A stretch of 53,761 bases of DNA from Actinomycetota bacterium. Its GTDB lineage: Bacteria > Actinomycetota > Acidimicrobiia > Acidimicrobiales > JAMDDE01. The position numbers and the translations under genes are program-made. The DNA is taken from assembly GCA_023489235.1 (NCBI GenBank), contig JAMDDE010000043.1, positions 1 to 53,761 on the forward strand, read 5' to 3'. Below the pieces are notes generated by a model. That model did no database searches, was not told the DNA's origin, and saw nothing but the letters and a program-made list of their open reading frames with translations. How positions within the stretch are numbered: position 1 is the first letter of the stretch; the number at the start of each line of letters is the position of its first letter. This document shows, in pieces, positions 18,117-26,887 of this stretch.

Positions 18117-19277
18117 TCAGCTGACAACGGGGAGGCTCGCTACTCCCTTGCTTATCAACTCTTCTATTTCGGAGTGGCTATAACCTGCCTCCAATAGGAT
18201 CTCTTCAGTATGCTCTCCTGGAACAGGTGGGGGAAGACCAAGAGCGCTAGGGGTCCTGGAAAACCTCGGAGCTGGGGCAGGTTGAGTCAGGCCATCCTTC
18301 TCCACGTAGCTACCCCGTGCTTGATTGTGGGAGTGACGAGGAGCCTCCAAGGGGGAGAGAACCGGCGCTATGCAGGCATCCCTATCCATGGACAAAGAGC
18401 ACCACTCGTCTCTGCTCTTTGTCTTGAACACCTCGGCCAATATCTGTTTAACCCTTGGCCAACTGTCCGCATCTTCCTGAGGAGGCAATTCCTCTTCGCT
18501 AAGTCCGACAACGGACAGGAGTTCCCTGTAGAACTGTGGCTCGAGGGCACCTACGGCTACGAATTGCCCATCTTTGGTCTCGTACACCTCGTAGAATGGT
18601 GCCCCGGTATCCAATAGGTTGCTACCTCGCTCCTCTCGCCACATCCCACCAGCCAACAAGCCATGCAGCATGGTAGTGAGCAGTGCTACCCCATCCACCA
18701 TAGCTGCATCCACTACTTGACCTTCTCCAGTTCTAGCTACAGACAGAAGGGCAGTTGCAATGCCAAAAGCCATGAGCATCCCTCCTCCCCCAAAGTCGGC
18801 AACAAGATTCAAGGGTGGAACAGGTACTTCACCGGCTCTGCCTATGGGGTAAAGCGCTCCAGCCAGAGCTATGTAGTCGATGTCGTGACCGGCAGAGTTC
18901 GCTAATGGGCCGTCTTGGCCATATCCAGTCATCCGCCCATACACCAAGCGAGGATTACGTTTCAGGCATATTTCCGGTCCAATGCCCAACCGTTCGGCCA
19001 CCCCAGGTCGGAACCCTTCGATCAGCGCATCAGCTCCTTCGATAAGCCTAAGCACCACCTCGTATGCCCCGGGAGCCTTTAGGTCTAGCGCTATCGACCT
19101 CCTACCACGATTCAACAGATCGACCCTGGGATCAAGGCCACCCCAAGACGACGGTTGTGGACGATCTACTCTAATGATCTCCGCTCCTGCGTCGGCAAGC
19201 ATCATGGCAGCGAATGGCCCTGGTCCAATGCTTGCTATCTCAATTATTCTAACGCCGACAAGGGGACCTTTACTCAC
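18117..19277 (-). CDS. CaiB/BaiF family CoA enzyme, alpha-methylacyl-CoA racemase-like
   Basis: Family III CoA-transferases and alpha-methylacyl-CoA racemases share this fold. The start GVRIIEIASIGPGPFAAMML with DAGAEIIRVDRP is typical. Residues matching the racemase catalytic pair are present: His131 in SAGHDIDYIALAG and Asp161 in NLVADFGGGGMLMAFGIA, favouring racemase (2-methylacyl-CoA epimerisation in branched-chain fatty-acid or sterol degradation) over CoA transfer. Length (386) is slightly above the 360 usual for mycobacterial MCR. It lies 6 bp from the guanylate kinase-like gene, with which it is probably cotranscribed, and upstream of the MFS gene. The natural substrate is not readable. 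Confidence 0.88.
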   Translation of the reverse strand: MSKGPLVGVRIIEIASIGPGPFAAMMLADAGAEIIRVDRPQPSSWGGLDPRVDLLNRGRRSIALDLKAPGAYEVVLRLIEGADALIEGFRPGVAERLGIGPEICLKRNPRLVYGRMTGYGQDGPLANSAGHDIDYIALAGALYPIGRAGEVPVPPLNLVADFGGGGMLMAFGIATALLSVARTGEGQVVDAAMVDGVALLTTMLHGLLAGGMWREERGSNLLDTGAPFYEVYETKDGQFVAVGALEPQFYRELLSVVGLSEEELPPQEDADSWPRVKQILAEVFKTKSRDEWCSLSMDRDACIAPVLSPLEAPRHSHNQARGSYVEKDGLTQPAPAPRFSRTPSALGLPPPVPGEHTEEILLEAGYSHSEIEELISKGVASLPVVS

Positions 19278-19283
19278 CTATGA

Positions 19284-19964
19284 TCACACGCTATCCCGAT
19301 CTGCTCTGTCCACGACTCTATCTGTAGCTCTGTCCACGACTACCAGAGTAGGGTCAAGCGAGGTACGAGAGGCTAGCAGCCTCCTAGCTCCGGAAGCTCT
19401 CAACAGCTCAGCACGAACTACAGCTTTGAGATCTTGGCGAAAGGTTTCAACCGAATCGTTGACCACGAAGTAATCATACGACCATGAACTGTTCAATTGC
19501 TGCATGGAGATGTGCATACGTTCGGCCACATCTCCCTCCGGATGGCGCTCCATGATACGGCGTTCCTGTTCGTCATAGGAAGGAGGGGCAACAAAAATGC
19601 CGACTACTCTTCTCCTCGATACTGCCCTTACTCGAAAAAATCCCAGAGGATCCAGTTCCACAATGGCGTGATCGGACGATGAGGTATCATGCACGAGCTC
19701 GGCAGGAGAGCCATATAAATCGTGCCTATAGGTACGCGTGTACTCATAAATTACTCCCTGCCGAACCTTCTCGAAGAACTGTTCCTCGGATACGAATATG
19801 TAGTCCCGTCCATCCTCCTCTTCGGGCCTACGAGCTCGCGTGGTATAAGTGGTCAGCCTCTTCAAGTTGAACTCCTCCGACAAGAAGGACAACGCTGTAC
19901 CTTTACCGGCGCCGCTAGGGCCCGAAACAATGAACAATACGGGACGTGCATCAAGGCTGGTCAT
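19284..19964 (-). CDS. Guanylate kinase-like protein (divergent)
   Basis: The protein has the guanylate kinase fold: P loop VSGPSGAGKGTA (about residues 14-25), GMP-binding TTRARRPEEEDGRDYIFVS and YEYTRTYRHDLYGSP, and C-terminal SYDYFVVNDSVETFRQDL. Guanylate kinase makes GDP from GMP. However, the usual DIDWQGA-type segment is replaced by VELDPLGFFRVRA and the loop after the conserved Glu is changed (YRHDLYGSP rather than FGNYYGT), so substrate choice may differ. It is not next to rpoZ, the typical neighbour of gmk, but upstream of a CaiB-type gene. It may be the sole gmk or a specialised paralogue; the window does not decide. Confidence 0.75.
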   Translation of the reverse strand: MTSLDARPVLFIVSGPSGAGKGTALSFLSEEFNLKRLTTYTTRARRPEEEDGRDYIFVSEEQFFEKVRQGVIYEYTRTYRHDLYGSPAELVHDTSSSDHAIVELDPLGFFRVRAVSRRRVVGIFVAPPSYDEQERRIMERHPEGDVAERMHISMQQLNSSWSYDYFVVNDSVETFRQDLKAVVRAELLRASGARRLLASRTSLDPTLVVVDRATDRVVDRADRDSV

Positions 19965-20167
19965 CTTGGAACCGCCCTATCTTCCTCATCTATGCCACCA
20001 TTCTACCTATCTAGAGAACGAGGATTTTAATCATCATTCTGCTACGCAACCATTAGATGTGATTAAGCTATCAGAATAACGGCACAATACTTCTGCCAGG
20101 AAAAGAGAAGGGACGAAGATGAACCAACAACTGCTGACCTTCATGCTTTTGATAGATAGCTCCTTCC

Positions 20168-21406
20168 ATGGATGAAAAAAACCCGCCCGAATATATCAGA
20201 TCTGCCTTTGCACCAGGACGCGTAAACCTCATAGGTGACCACACCGACTACAACGAGGGAGTAGCCCTCCCTATAGCTATCGACTTAGGCACCACTGTAA
20301 CTCTACAACCAAGCACATTGACTCGGAAAACTTCGTTGCGCAGTAGATCTAGAAGTAACCCAACCCATAATGAGCAGGTAATACTCTACTCCGATCAAGA
20401 AGACGAACCTGCTGCTGTAGACATAGGGATCAAAGAGGGCGATCCAACCATCAAGGGTATGCATCCTCTATGGGCTCGATATGTGGCAGGGGTAATCACC
20501 CAGGTGATGCCGGAGTATGGATATACGGGTACCGTCTCCTCCTCCCTACCGATAGGGGCTGGGCTGTCCTCTAGCGCTGCCTTGGAGGTATCCTTGGCTT
20601 TGGCTCTCGGCTTCCAAGGTAGCCCCGTTGACCTGGCTCTTGCTTGTCAGAGAGCTGAATCCATTGCCACAGGCGTGCCTTGTGGGGTTATGGATCAGCT
20701 AACCTCTATTGCTGGCATAGCAGGGTCCGCCCTTCTCATTGACTTTTCCACCTACGAGATCTCCCCAGTGAAAGTCCCCGAAAATACTCAGATCCTCATA
20801 GTGCACTCGGGAGAGAGCAGGGCCCTGGCCAACTCTGACTATGCCTTGCGTAGGTTGCAGTGCGATACGGCAAGAGCAGCACTAGGACCCCTGCCTCAGC
20901 TTGCCCTTGATCAGCTGGAGGACGCAGAGACATTCCAGCTCCTCTCAAAGGAATCTCGCCGTGCTGTCAGTCTCCTCGGGAAAATCCCAGGAGGATTCCC
21001 CGGCTCATCTCCTGTAAATACCAGCTCAATGTCGATTGAAAGAATCAGCGATTTGCTGTCTCCAACCGTCCTGGTCAAACGGATACGACATGTGGTTACC
21101 GAATGCCAACGTGTATACACATTCTCCTCGCTACTGAGATCTGGTGAGTTGCAAGAGGCAGGAGAGGTCATGTACGAGAGCCACTTGAGCTTAGCTCGTG
21201 ATTTCGAGGTGTCCACCCAAAGGCTTGATAACTTGGTGGAAGCTCTGATGGGCGTACAAGGGATATATGGCGCTCGTCTCACAGGCGCTGGATTCGGTGG
21301 GTGCGTCGTGGCACTCTGTGATGGACAACCACCCCAAATCGATTCCATGAATTTGAGGCATTGGTGGGTGCACCCAGGGAGTGGCGCTCACGTGCTCTCG
21401 GAGTAG
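20168..21406 (+). CDS. galK: Galactokinase
   Basis: This GHMP kinase phosphorylates galactose at C1 in the Leloir pathway. The galactokinase signature APGRVNLIGDHTDYNEGVAL is at residues 14-33, the ATP-binding motif is LPIGAGLSSSAALEVSLALA, and the third GHMP motif is ARLTGAGFGGCVVAL near the C terminus. The length of 412 is normal. No galT, galE or sugar transporter lies beside it, so it stands alone between the divergent gmk-like gene and the convergent PH-domain gene. No good ribosome binding site precedes ATG 20168. Confidence 0.95.
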   Translation: MDEKNPPEYIRSAFAPGRVNLIGDHTDYNEGVALPIAIDLGTTVTLQPSTLTRKTSLRSRSRSNPTHNEQVILYSDQEDEPAAVDIGIKEGDPTIKGMHPLWARYVAGVITQVMPEYGYTGTVSSSLPIGAGLSSSAALEVSLALALGFQGSPVDLALACQRAESIATGVPCGVMDQLTSIAGIAGSALLIDFSTYEISPVKVPENTQILIVHSGESRALANSDYALRRLQCDTARAALGPLPQLALDQLEDAETFQLLSKESRRAVSLLGKIPGGFPGSSPVNTSSMSIERISDLLSPTVLVKRIRHVVTECQRVYTFSSLLRSGELQEAGEVMYESHLSLARDFEVSTQRLDNLVEALMGVQGIYGARLTGAGFGGCVVALCDGQPPQIDSMNLRHWWVHPGSGAHVLSE

Positions 21407-21426
21407 GTAAAAACAGCCTCCTCAGA

Positions 21427-21451
21427 GTACATGTCGATCAACTCGACGTAC
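21427..21451 (+). terminator. Possible terminator stem after galK
   Basis: GTAC-AT-GTCGA (21427-21437), loop TCAAC, then TCGAC-GTAC (21443-21451) forms a nine-pair stem with a two-base bulge, 20 bases after the galK stop and before the end of the convergent gene. There is no strong T tract (CTTTGC follows), so this is a weak call. Confidence 0.35.
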
Positions 21452-21495
21452 CTTTGCATCCGAAGTAGCCGAACAGCACGGCTGTCCACAGTTAT

Positions 21496-22134
21496 TTAGA
21501 GCCGATCGAGAAGTTGGTGTTTCTTGCTTGCGAACTCTTCCTCTGTGATAATGCCCAACTGGCGCAGTCGATCAAGCTTGGCTATTTGATCTGGAATGGA
21601 ATCCGTAATCCTCAACGGCCCCGTCGTAGCATGCACCCCCTCCCCCGTCGTCTGTTTCTTCAGTTCATCTATTTGTTCATATATGATGCTCTGCAATGAA
21701 GCTGGGTGCCGAATATGCGCAAAGGCATAGCTACCCTTCTCACCTCCAGTCTCCAGGTATAGCTTGCCTGATCCAAGCAATCTATCGGCGATCGACTGAG
21801 CAAAGCTCACATCGTTCAGTCGAGCTAGCACTATATCCAAAGATCTCCTTGCCAAGATACCTTGGCGATAAGAAAATCGGCTGGAGGTAAGGATGATACG
21901 GGTAGATCTCCAACGCAAGTAGACAACGAGAAAACGTAGTGCTGCCACGCAAGTGAAGGCAACTAGCAGATAACCGACGGCTATAGGGGCATGAGGTAGA
22001 GCCAGCACGGTAGAGACCAAGACAGCCACTGAGAACATGAGCATACTAGCTGCTGGCAATAGCTGATCCCAATGGGGTAGAAGATCCACCACCACCTGCT
22101 CGTCTTCATTCAACCAGCGTCTGGAGTAGGACAT
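21496..22134 (-). CDS. Membrane protein with bPH2 (YdbS-like) domain and C-terminal SHOCT motif
   Basis: The 212-residue protein opens with RWLNEDEQVVVDLLPHWDQL, then two membrane helices (about residues 26-72), then a bacterial PH-like domain with STRIILTSSRFSYRQGILAR and RRSLDIVLARLNDVSFAQSI, the usual bPH2 pattern. The final 35 residues (QIAKLDRLRQLGIITEEEF onward) are a SHOCT motif, a short module often found at protein ends. It is expected in the cytoplasmic membrane with the PH part in the cytoplasm. Its role is unknown; bPH2 proteins are linked loosely to envelope functions. It is downstream of the helicase on the same strand. Confidence 0.85.
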   Translation of the reverse strand: MSYSRRWLNEDEQVVVDLLPHWDQLLPAASMLMFSVAVLVSTVLALPHAPIAVGYLLVAFTCVAALRFLVVYLRWRSTRIILTSSRFSYRQGILARRSLDIVLARLNDVSFAQSIADRLLGSGKLYLETGGEKGSYAFAHIRHPASLQSIIYEQIDELKKQTTGEGVHATTGPLRITDSIPDQIAKLDRLRQLGIITEEEFASKKHQLLDRL

Positions 22135-22319
22135 ATATGCTCTCCGTCCTAGCCAAAGAGGGATTGTGAGACCATCTAGCTAAATGCTAATCACCTTCAC
22201 AACGAATTACCTCTTAAAGTACCTGTTCAGGATTTCACGAGTCCTGCCCACCATAGCCAAGTTGGTGAACACCCAACTAATCACCTCTTGAGTACTATTG
22301 TATCCAACGAAGAGCTGTC

Positions 22320-24248
22320 TTACCTGGTTCTCAACCTGTTCACCTCTTCGTCAAGCAATTTCTTCAAACGTTCCCTTGGAATGACCGCTGGCCGCATATA
22401 GGAGATAGCAGCCAAGACCTCCTCGGCGAACGGGGAAACCCTTCTCTCCACCACCGTCTCTCCTACGGTACGCCTCCTCACCCAGGAGAGATGCAGCTCT
22501 TTTCTGGCTCGGGTTATGGCCACATAAAGCAGTCGCCGTTCCTCTAAGAGCTGTTCGCTGCTGACAGCCGTATGCATGGGGACAAGACCGTCCTCCAAAC
22601 CGATCAGGAACACCTTTGACCACTCGAGGCCCTTGGCCCGATGAAACGTAGTCAAACTGACGCTATCCGAATCTGGATCGTCCAAAACTCCTTCGAGGCG
22701 ATGAGCAACGAGGAAGTCTATGAGATTGCGCACCGTTGCTCTAGGATCCAAGGTGCTGTAGTCACGTGCCACTTCCAACAAACTGCTTGCTACAGGGTCA
22801 TGCCCTCCTTGGGTTTCTGCAGCTAGATCGGCAATCAAGTAAGACAGGGGGCGATCGCGATAGGTACGCGCCATGCGAATCAAGCTGTTCAGCTTACCTC
22901 CTTTACGAGGAGATCCCGAGCTCCCTATAACACGGTGAGGGATGCCGAGGGAGGACAAGGTCTGCGAAACTATACCGAGCTGAGCATTGGTCCTAGCCAG
23001 AACGGCCATCTCGGACCAGGGCAGATGGCTCCGATGAGCAGTCGCGAAGATCTTGGACAACGCAGATGCCTCCTCTTGGTCGGTTTCGTAACACTCGAAC
23101 GTAGGAAGAGGCCCGTCACTTTCCTGTACGACGGGGAGAGGTAAAACCTCCTCCTCGGCTCTCCAGGAGGATACTGTTGCAGATGACGACGGAGACACAT
23201 GAGAAAGGATCCTCTGAGCTCCGAGCCCATCGACGTCAGTTCGTATGGTTGCAGATGACAGCGAGGGCCCAATATAAAGGGACAGTGGATAGACCGCATT
23301 CGCGAGGTGAACAATTTGAGGAGTAGATCTGAAGTTCTCCTCCAGGGTCACCACCTTGATGCCTGGAAATTCTTCCGGCAATTTGATGAACAACGACGAG
23401 TCTGCTCCATTCCAACCATAGATGGACTGTGCTGGATCACCTACCAAGCAAAGATCGTTATCGCCACCGAGCCACTCCTTTAACAGAGAAAGTTGCAGTG
23501 GATTGATATCCTGGAACTCGTCTACGAATAAATGTTTGAATCTCCACTGTATTATTGCAGCAAAAGTTGGCTGCTCATGCAGCTCAGCAATGCAAAGTGA
23601 CAGTATGTCATTCAGATCCATGAGGTGGCGGCGGCGTTTGGCTTGTTCGTAAAGAGAGAATACCTTGGCTATAAGTTCCGGATGAATAGGTAGTTGCCGC
23701 TGAGCTTGGAGTGCTTGTTCAGGATACTCAGTTGGATGCAGCATACGAGCTTTAGCCCAGCCAATCTCACCAGCCACTGCTCTCACCAACGGAGTCAAGC
23801 TAGCTGCCTCTCTGGCAGGTGTTGTCGGCGGGCAGTTGAAATGGAGATCTGCCATCACTGTTTCCAGCAGGTGAGTTGGCTGACCGAGCAGACGGGGTAG
23901 CTCCTTCGATCTATCGGCGTACCACTGTCTCAGACTAGCCAAAGCTATACCGTGGAACGTGCCAGCAGTAAGGGGGCCAAACACGCCGAGTGAGTGGAGA
24001 CGTTGTCTGAGCTCGGCAGCGGCTTTGCGCGTGAACGTAACTGCTACAATATGGTTGGCTCTAGCAGAGCCATTGTCAATACGATTGGCAATTCGAAGAG
24101 TCAATACCCGAGTTTTACCTGATCCAGGACCTGCGATAATGCATAATGGAGCAGCAGACTCCTCTACGGCACGCCGTTGGGATGCGGATAGCCTCGAAAA
24201 GGCAGGTTCTTTGGACGTCTTGGGAAATGACAGGCTCTTGCGAGACAC
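22320..24248 (-). CDS. UvrD/PcrA-family ATP-dependent DNA helicase
   Basis: Superfamily 1A helicase that unwinds DNA 3'-5' in repair or replication restart. Motifs in order: LSASQRRAVEESAAPLCIIA (Q motif), AGPGSGKTRVL (Walker A), FTRKAAAELRQRL (Ia), FLFVDEFQDINPLQLSLL (II), VGDPAQSIYGWNGAD (III), TLEENFRSTPQIV (IV), TFHRAKGLEWSKVFLIGLED (V) and EERRLLYVAITRARKEL (VI). The frame is open to TTG 24410, but that would overlap the divergent hydrolase by about 107 bases; GTG 24248 keeps the whole helicase core (642 residues) and avoids overlap. GAGGA precedes the TTG and no ribosome site precedes the GTG, so the start is uncertain. It is shorter than typical UvrD (about 720). Confidence 0.92.
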   Translation of the reverse strand: MSRKSLSFPKTSKEPAFSRLSASQRRAVEESAAPLCIIAGPGSGKTRVLTLRIANRIDNGSARANHIVAVTFTRKAAAELRQRLHSLGVFGPLTAGTFHGIALASLRQWYADRSKELPRLLGQPTHLLETVMADLHFNCPPTTPAREAASLTPLVRAVAGEIGWAKARMLHPTEYPEQALQAQRQLPIHPELIAKVFSLYEQAKRRRHLMDLNDILSLCIAELHEQPTFAAIIQWRFKHLFVDEFQDINPLQLSLLKEWLGGDNDLCLVGDPAQSIYGWNGADSSLFIKLPEEFPGIKVVTLEENFRSTPQIVHLANAVYPLSLYIGPSLSSATIRTDVDGLGAQRILSHVSPSSSATVSSWRAEEEVLPLPVVQESDGPLPTFECYETDQEEASALSKIFATAHRSHLPWSEMAVLARTNAQLGIVSQTLSSLGIPHRVIGSSGSPRKGGKLNSLIRMARTYRDRPLSYLIADLAAETQGGHDPVASSLLEVARDYSTLDPRATVRNLIDFLVAHRLEGVLDDPDSDSVSLTTFHRAKGLEWSKVFLIGLEDGLVPMHTAVSSEQLLEERRLLYVAITRARKELHLSWVRRRTVGETVVERRVSPFAEEVLAAISYMRPAVIPRERLKKLLDEEVNRLRTR

Positions 24249-24303
24249 GGTAGCAAGATTAGTTGCTTGAACAGGAGCACAGTGGGATGGTGCAGATAAA
24301 GAA

Positions 24304-25074
24304 GTGTTGAGGGCATTTGCTGGTGGCAAACTTTTTGGTGAGTCGTATGGGAGCGGTTCCCCTTGGGTACTGGCACTGCACGGCTGGGGAAGAGACCATC
24401 GAGATTTCAATGGGGTCCTCGGCCCAAGAGGATTTCCTTATCCTGACGCGGTGGATGCAGTTGCGATAGACCTTCCTGGATTTGGGGCTACTCCACCGCC
24501 CAGCTCCGCCTGGAGTACAACCGATTACGCAAAGTGCCTTGAACCCCTCTTGGAAGAGATGTCCGAAAAAATACTGCTAGTAGGCCACTCCTTCGGCGGA
24601 CGAATAGCAGTAAGGCTAGCTGCTAGATGCCCCGAGCACTTCAGGGGCTTGGTAATCAGCGGTGCACCGCTCATTAGAATCTCCAAACCAACCAAACCAG
24701 CCTTTGCCTATCGAACCATAAAGTTCCTTTCCTCAATTGGTCTACTACCAGAGAGATCCTTGGAAGCTGCCCGCATGCGGTATGGTTCTATGGACTATCG
24801 TATGGCGAACGGCCTGATGAGGACAGTACTAGTAGGAATCTTGCATGAGAGTTACGAGGATGATCTCGAAGCGCTCAGCTTGCCAGTTGACTTGGTATGG
24901 GGAAGCGACGACCGGGAGGTGCCTGTGAGCATAGCGATGGCATTGCAAGGAGTACTTGGTAGTGCCACTTTGACCATTTGTGAAGGGGCTGGACATCTGA
25001 CTCCTCTTGAAGCACCTACCTGTTTGAGAGAGATCATAGAGAAGCATCGGTCAACCACCTCAGGCGACAGATAG
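24304..25074 (+). CDS. Alpha/beta-fold hydrolase
   Basis: The 256-residue protein shows the oxyanion-hole motif LALHGWGRDHRDF, the nucleophile elbow LLVGHSFGGRIAVRLA (Ser96), the acid region VWGSDDREVP and the final histidine in EGAGHLTPLEAP, so the catalytic triad is complete. The substrate is not predictable; esterase, haloperoxidase-like or C-C hydrolase roles are all possible. The start is GTG 24304 (TTG follows immediately). It is divergent from the helicase, and the Mur ligase frame begins 2 bases after its stop, so these two genes form an operon. Confidence 0.88.
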   Translation: MLRAFAGGKLFGESYGSGSPWVLALHGWGRDHRDFNGVLGPRGFPYPDAVDAVAIDLPGFGATPPPSSAWSTTDYAKCLEPLLEEMSEKILLVGHSFGGRIAVRLAARCPEHFRGLVISGAPLIRISKPTKPAFAYRTIKFLSSIGLLPERSLEAARMRYGSMDYRMANGLMRTVLVGILHESYEDDLEALSLPVDLVWGSDDREVPVSIAMALQGVLGSATLTICEGAGHLTPLEAPTCLREIIEKHRSTTSGDR

Positions 25075-25076
25075 AT

Positions 25077-26780
25077 TTGGCTCAGATCGGCATTGCTCAA
25101 CTGCCACTCAGTATCGCTCGGTACCTGCTCTTAGCCCTTCTTGCTCTGGCGACGGTGGCAAGTGGGCTTCGGTGGCTACGCGTAGCTCAACGCGAACACT
25201 ATCTGGCAGGACCAGCGTCCAAGTTTATTTGGAGATGGTGGAAGAGCTCCGTTGCGAACACCACAATGGCCGTAACCGCCTTGATTGCAACGGCCTTGAG
25301 CTCTCTGTATCCAGCTATTGCGGTCATAAGCGGCATCGTCGTAGGAGTCGGTCCTGTAGGGTTATCTCTCACTGGACGTACCTCTGCCCTTGCCTGGACT
25401 CCCCGTTTGATTAGGCTGGCAATCTTGGCAGTCCTTTTCCAAACGGGATTCATCGTAGGTATCGCCTACTTACTTCGTCTCGTCAGTATCTCCCCTTACC
25501 ACTCAGAGGTGCTGGCTCTTGCAATTGGTTCGTTGTTGGTAGGCTTGATCATCGTTCTCGCTGTAGCAGTATCGGGCCCTGTCGAGAAGAAAGCCTCCAA
25601 CCGATACGTAAAGGCGGCAATAAAGAGACTAGAAGAGGTGAACCCGACCATAGTAGCCATCACGGGCTCATACGGTAAGACGACCACTAAGGGGTACGTT
25701 GCCCACCTACTCAGCACCTACAAATCGGTAGTTGCCAGTCCCGCTAGCTTCAACAACCGTTTAGGACTAGCCAGGGCCATAAACGAGAATCTCATCCGAG
25801 GAACAGAGGTTTTCGTTGCCGAGATGGGTGCTTACTATCCCGGTGACATAGCCGAGCTGTGTAGTTGGATAAAGCCGGACATAGGCGTAATTACCGCTAT
25901 AGGTCCTGTGCACCTGGAACGCTTCGGTTCCGTGGACAGAATTGCGGCGACAAAGTCAGAGATCACTACTCTGGCCTCTGTAGCGGTGTTGGCACTCGAC
26001 TACCCAGAACTTTACCAACTTGCCGAATCCTTGAAGGGGTCGGACAAAAAGGTCATCTCTTGCTCAGGGAGGGACACCTCAACCGATGTATGCGTCAAAA
26101 TAGACGGGGACAGCATCCTCCTCTACGAAAAAGGAGAGCTACTAGCCGCGCTCCCTGCGACTACTGATACATACCGAATTGCTCCAAGCAATCTAGCCTG
26201 CGCTGTAGCTGTTGCCCTCGAACTAGGTCTTCCCCGCTCTGAACTGAAAAACCGTATACCCTCCTTACCAGTGGCTCCGAATCGTCTGGCTGTGCTGTCA
26301 GCACCGGGGGGGTTCTCGGTTATAGACGACACTTACAACTCCAACCCAACAGGGGCAAGACTGGCCCTCGCTATGTTGGAGAAAGTCGCAGCGCTCAGTG
26401 GGAGTACTGACGATAGTCAGCACGATCCAGGTCATGGCGGTAACAACGAAACAGACCACCTCCATTCAGCTAATCGAATCGATTCGTCGGAAGGGCGACG
26501 AGTGGTTCTGGTAACCCCAGGCATGATCGAGCTCGGGCCACGTCAGGAGGAAGAGAATGCCAACTTTGCTGCAGCAGCTAGCGCGATAGTAAGCGACATC
26601 GTCATAGTGGGAAGGACCAACAGGAGGGCCCTTCTGGATGGGCTTGCCCGTGAGGGCAATCGGGTAGTGAGGGTCAAACTAGTGAACACTCGAGAAGAAG
26701 CAGTATCCTGGGTGAGGGAAAACCTAGGCTCAGGTGACGTCGTTCTTTACGAAAACGATCTACCAGACCACTATCCTTGA
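25077..26780 (+). CDS. Membrane-anchored MurF-like Mur ligase
   Basis: The first 170 residues hold about five membrane helices (for example RYLLLALLALATVAS, VIGTAL-type segments and LALAIGSLLVGLIIVLAVAV), followed by a Mur-ligase central domain with the ATP loop VAITGSYGKTTTKGYVAHLL, substrate segment SFNNRLGLARAINENL, FVAEMGAYYPGDIAELC and GVITAIGPVHLERFGS, then FSVIDDTYNSNPTGARLAL in the C-terminal domain. These match MurF, which adds D-Ala-D-Ala to the UDP-MurNAc tripeptide. The usual MurF N-terminal nucleotide-sugar domain is not recognisable and is replaced by the membrane part. ddl, which makes D-Ala-D-Ala, is the next gene, supporting a wall role. The start appears to be TTG. Confidence 0.8.
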   Translation: MAQIGIAQLPLSIARYLLLALLALATVASGLRWLRVAQREHYLAGPASKFIWRWWKSSVANTTMAVTALIATALSSLYPAIAVISGIVVGVGPVGLSLTGRTSALAWTPRLIRLAILAVLFQTGFIVGIAYLLRLVSISPYHSEVLALAIGSLLVGLIIVLAVAVSGPVEKKASNRYVKAAIKRLEEVNPTIVAITGSYGKTTTKGYVAHLLSTYKSVVASPASFNNRLGLARAINENLIRGTEVFVAEMGAYYPGDIAELCSWIKPDIGVITAIGPVHLERFGSVDRIAATKSEITTLASVAVLALDYPELYQLAESLKGSDKKVISCSGRDTSTDVCVKIDGDSILLYEKGELLAALPATTDTYRIAPSNLACAVAVALELGLPRSELKNRIPSLPVAPNRLAVLSAPGGFSVIDDTYNSNPTGARLALAMLEKVAALSGSTDDSQHDPGHGGNNETDHLHSANRIDSSEGRRVVLVTPGMIELGPRQEEENANFAAAASAIVSDIVIVGRTNRRALLDGLAREGNRVVRVKLVNTREEAVSWVRENLGSGDVVLYENDLPDHYP

Positions 26781-26887
26781 TTCATAGACCTCTACCGAAG
26801 CTCCGGCTCCCTAACCAGGAAAGCCGACCGGTCCACTCGGGACGATCTGGTGGATGTCCTAGGAAATGGCCAACCAAGACGATACAA

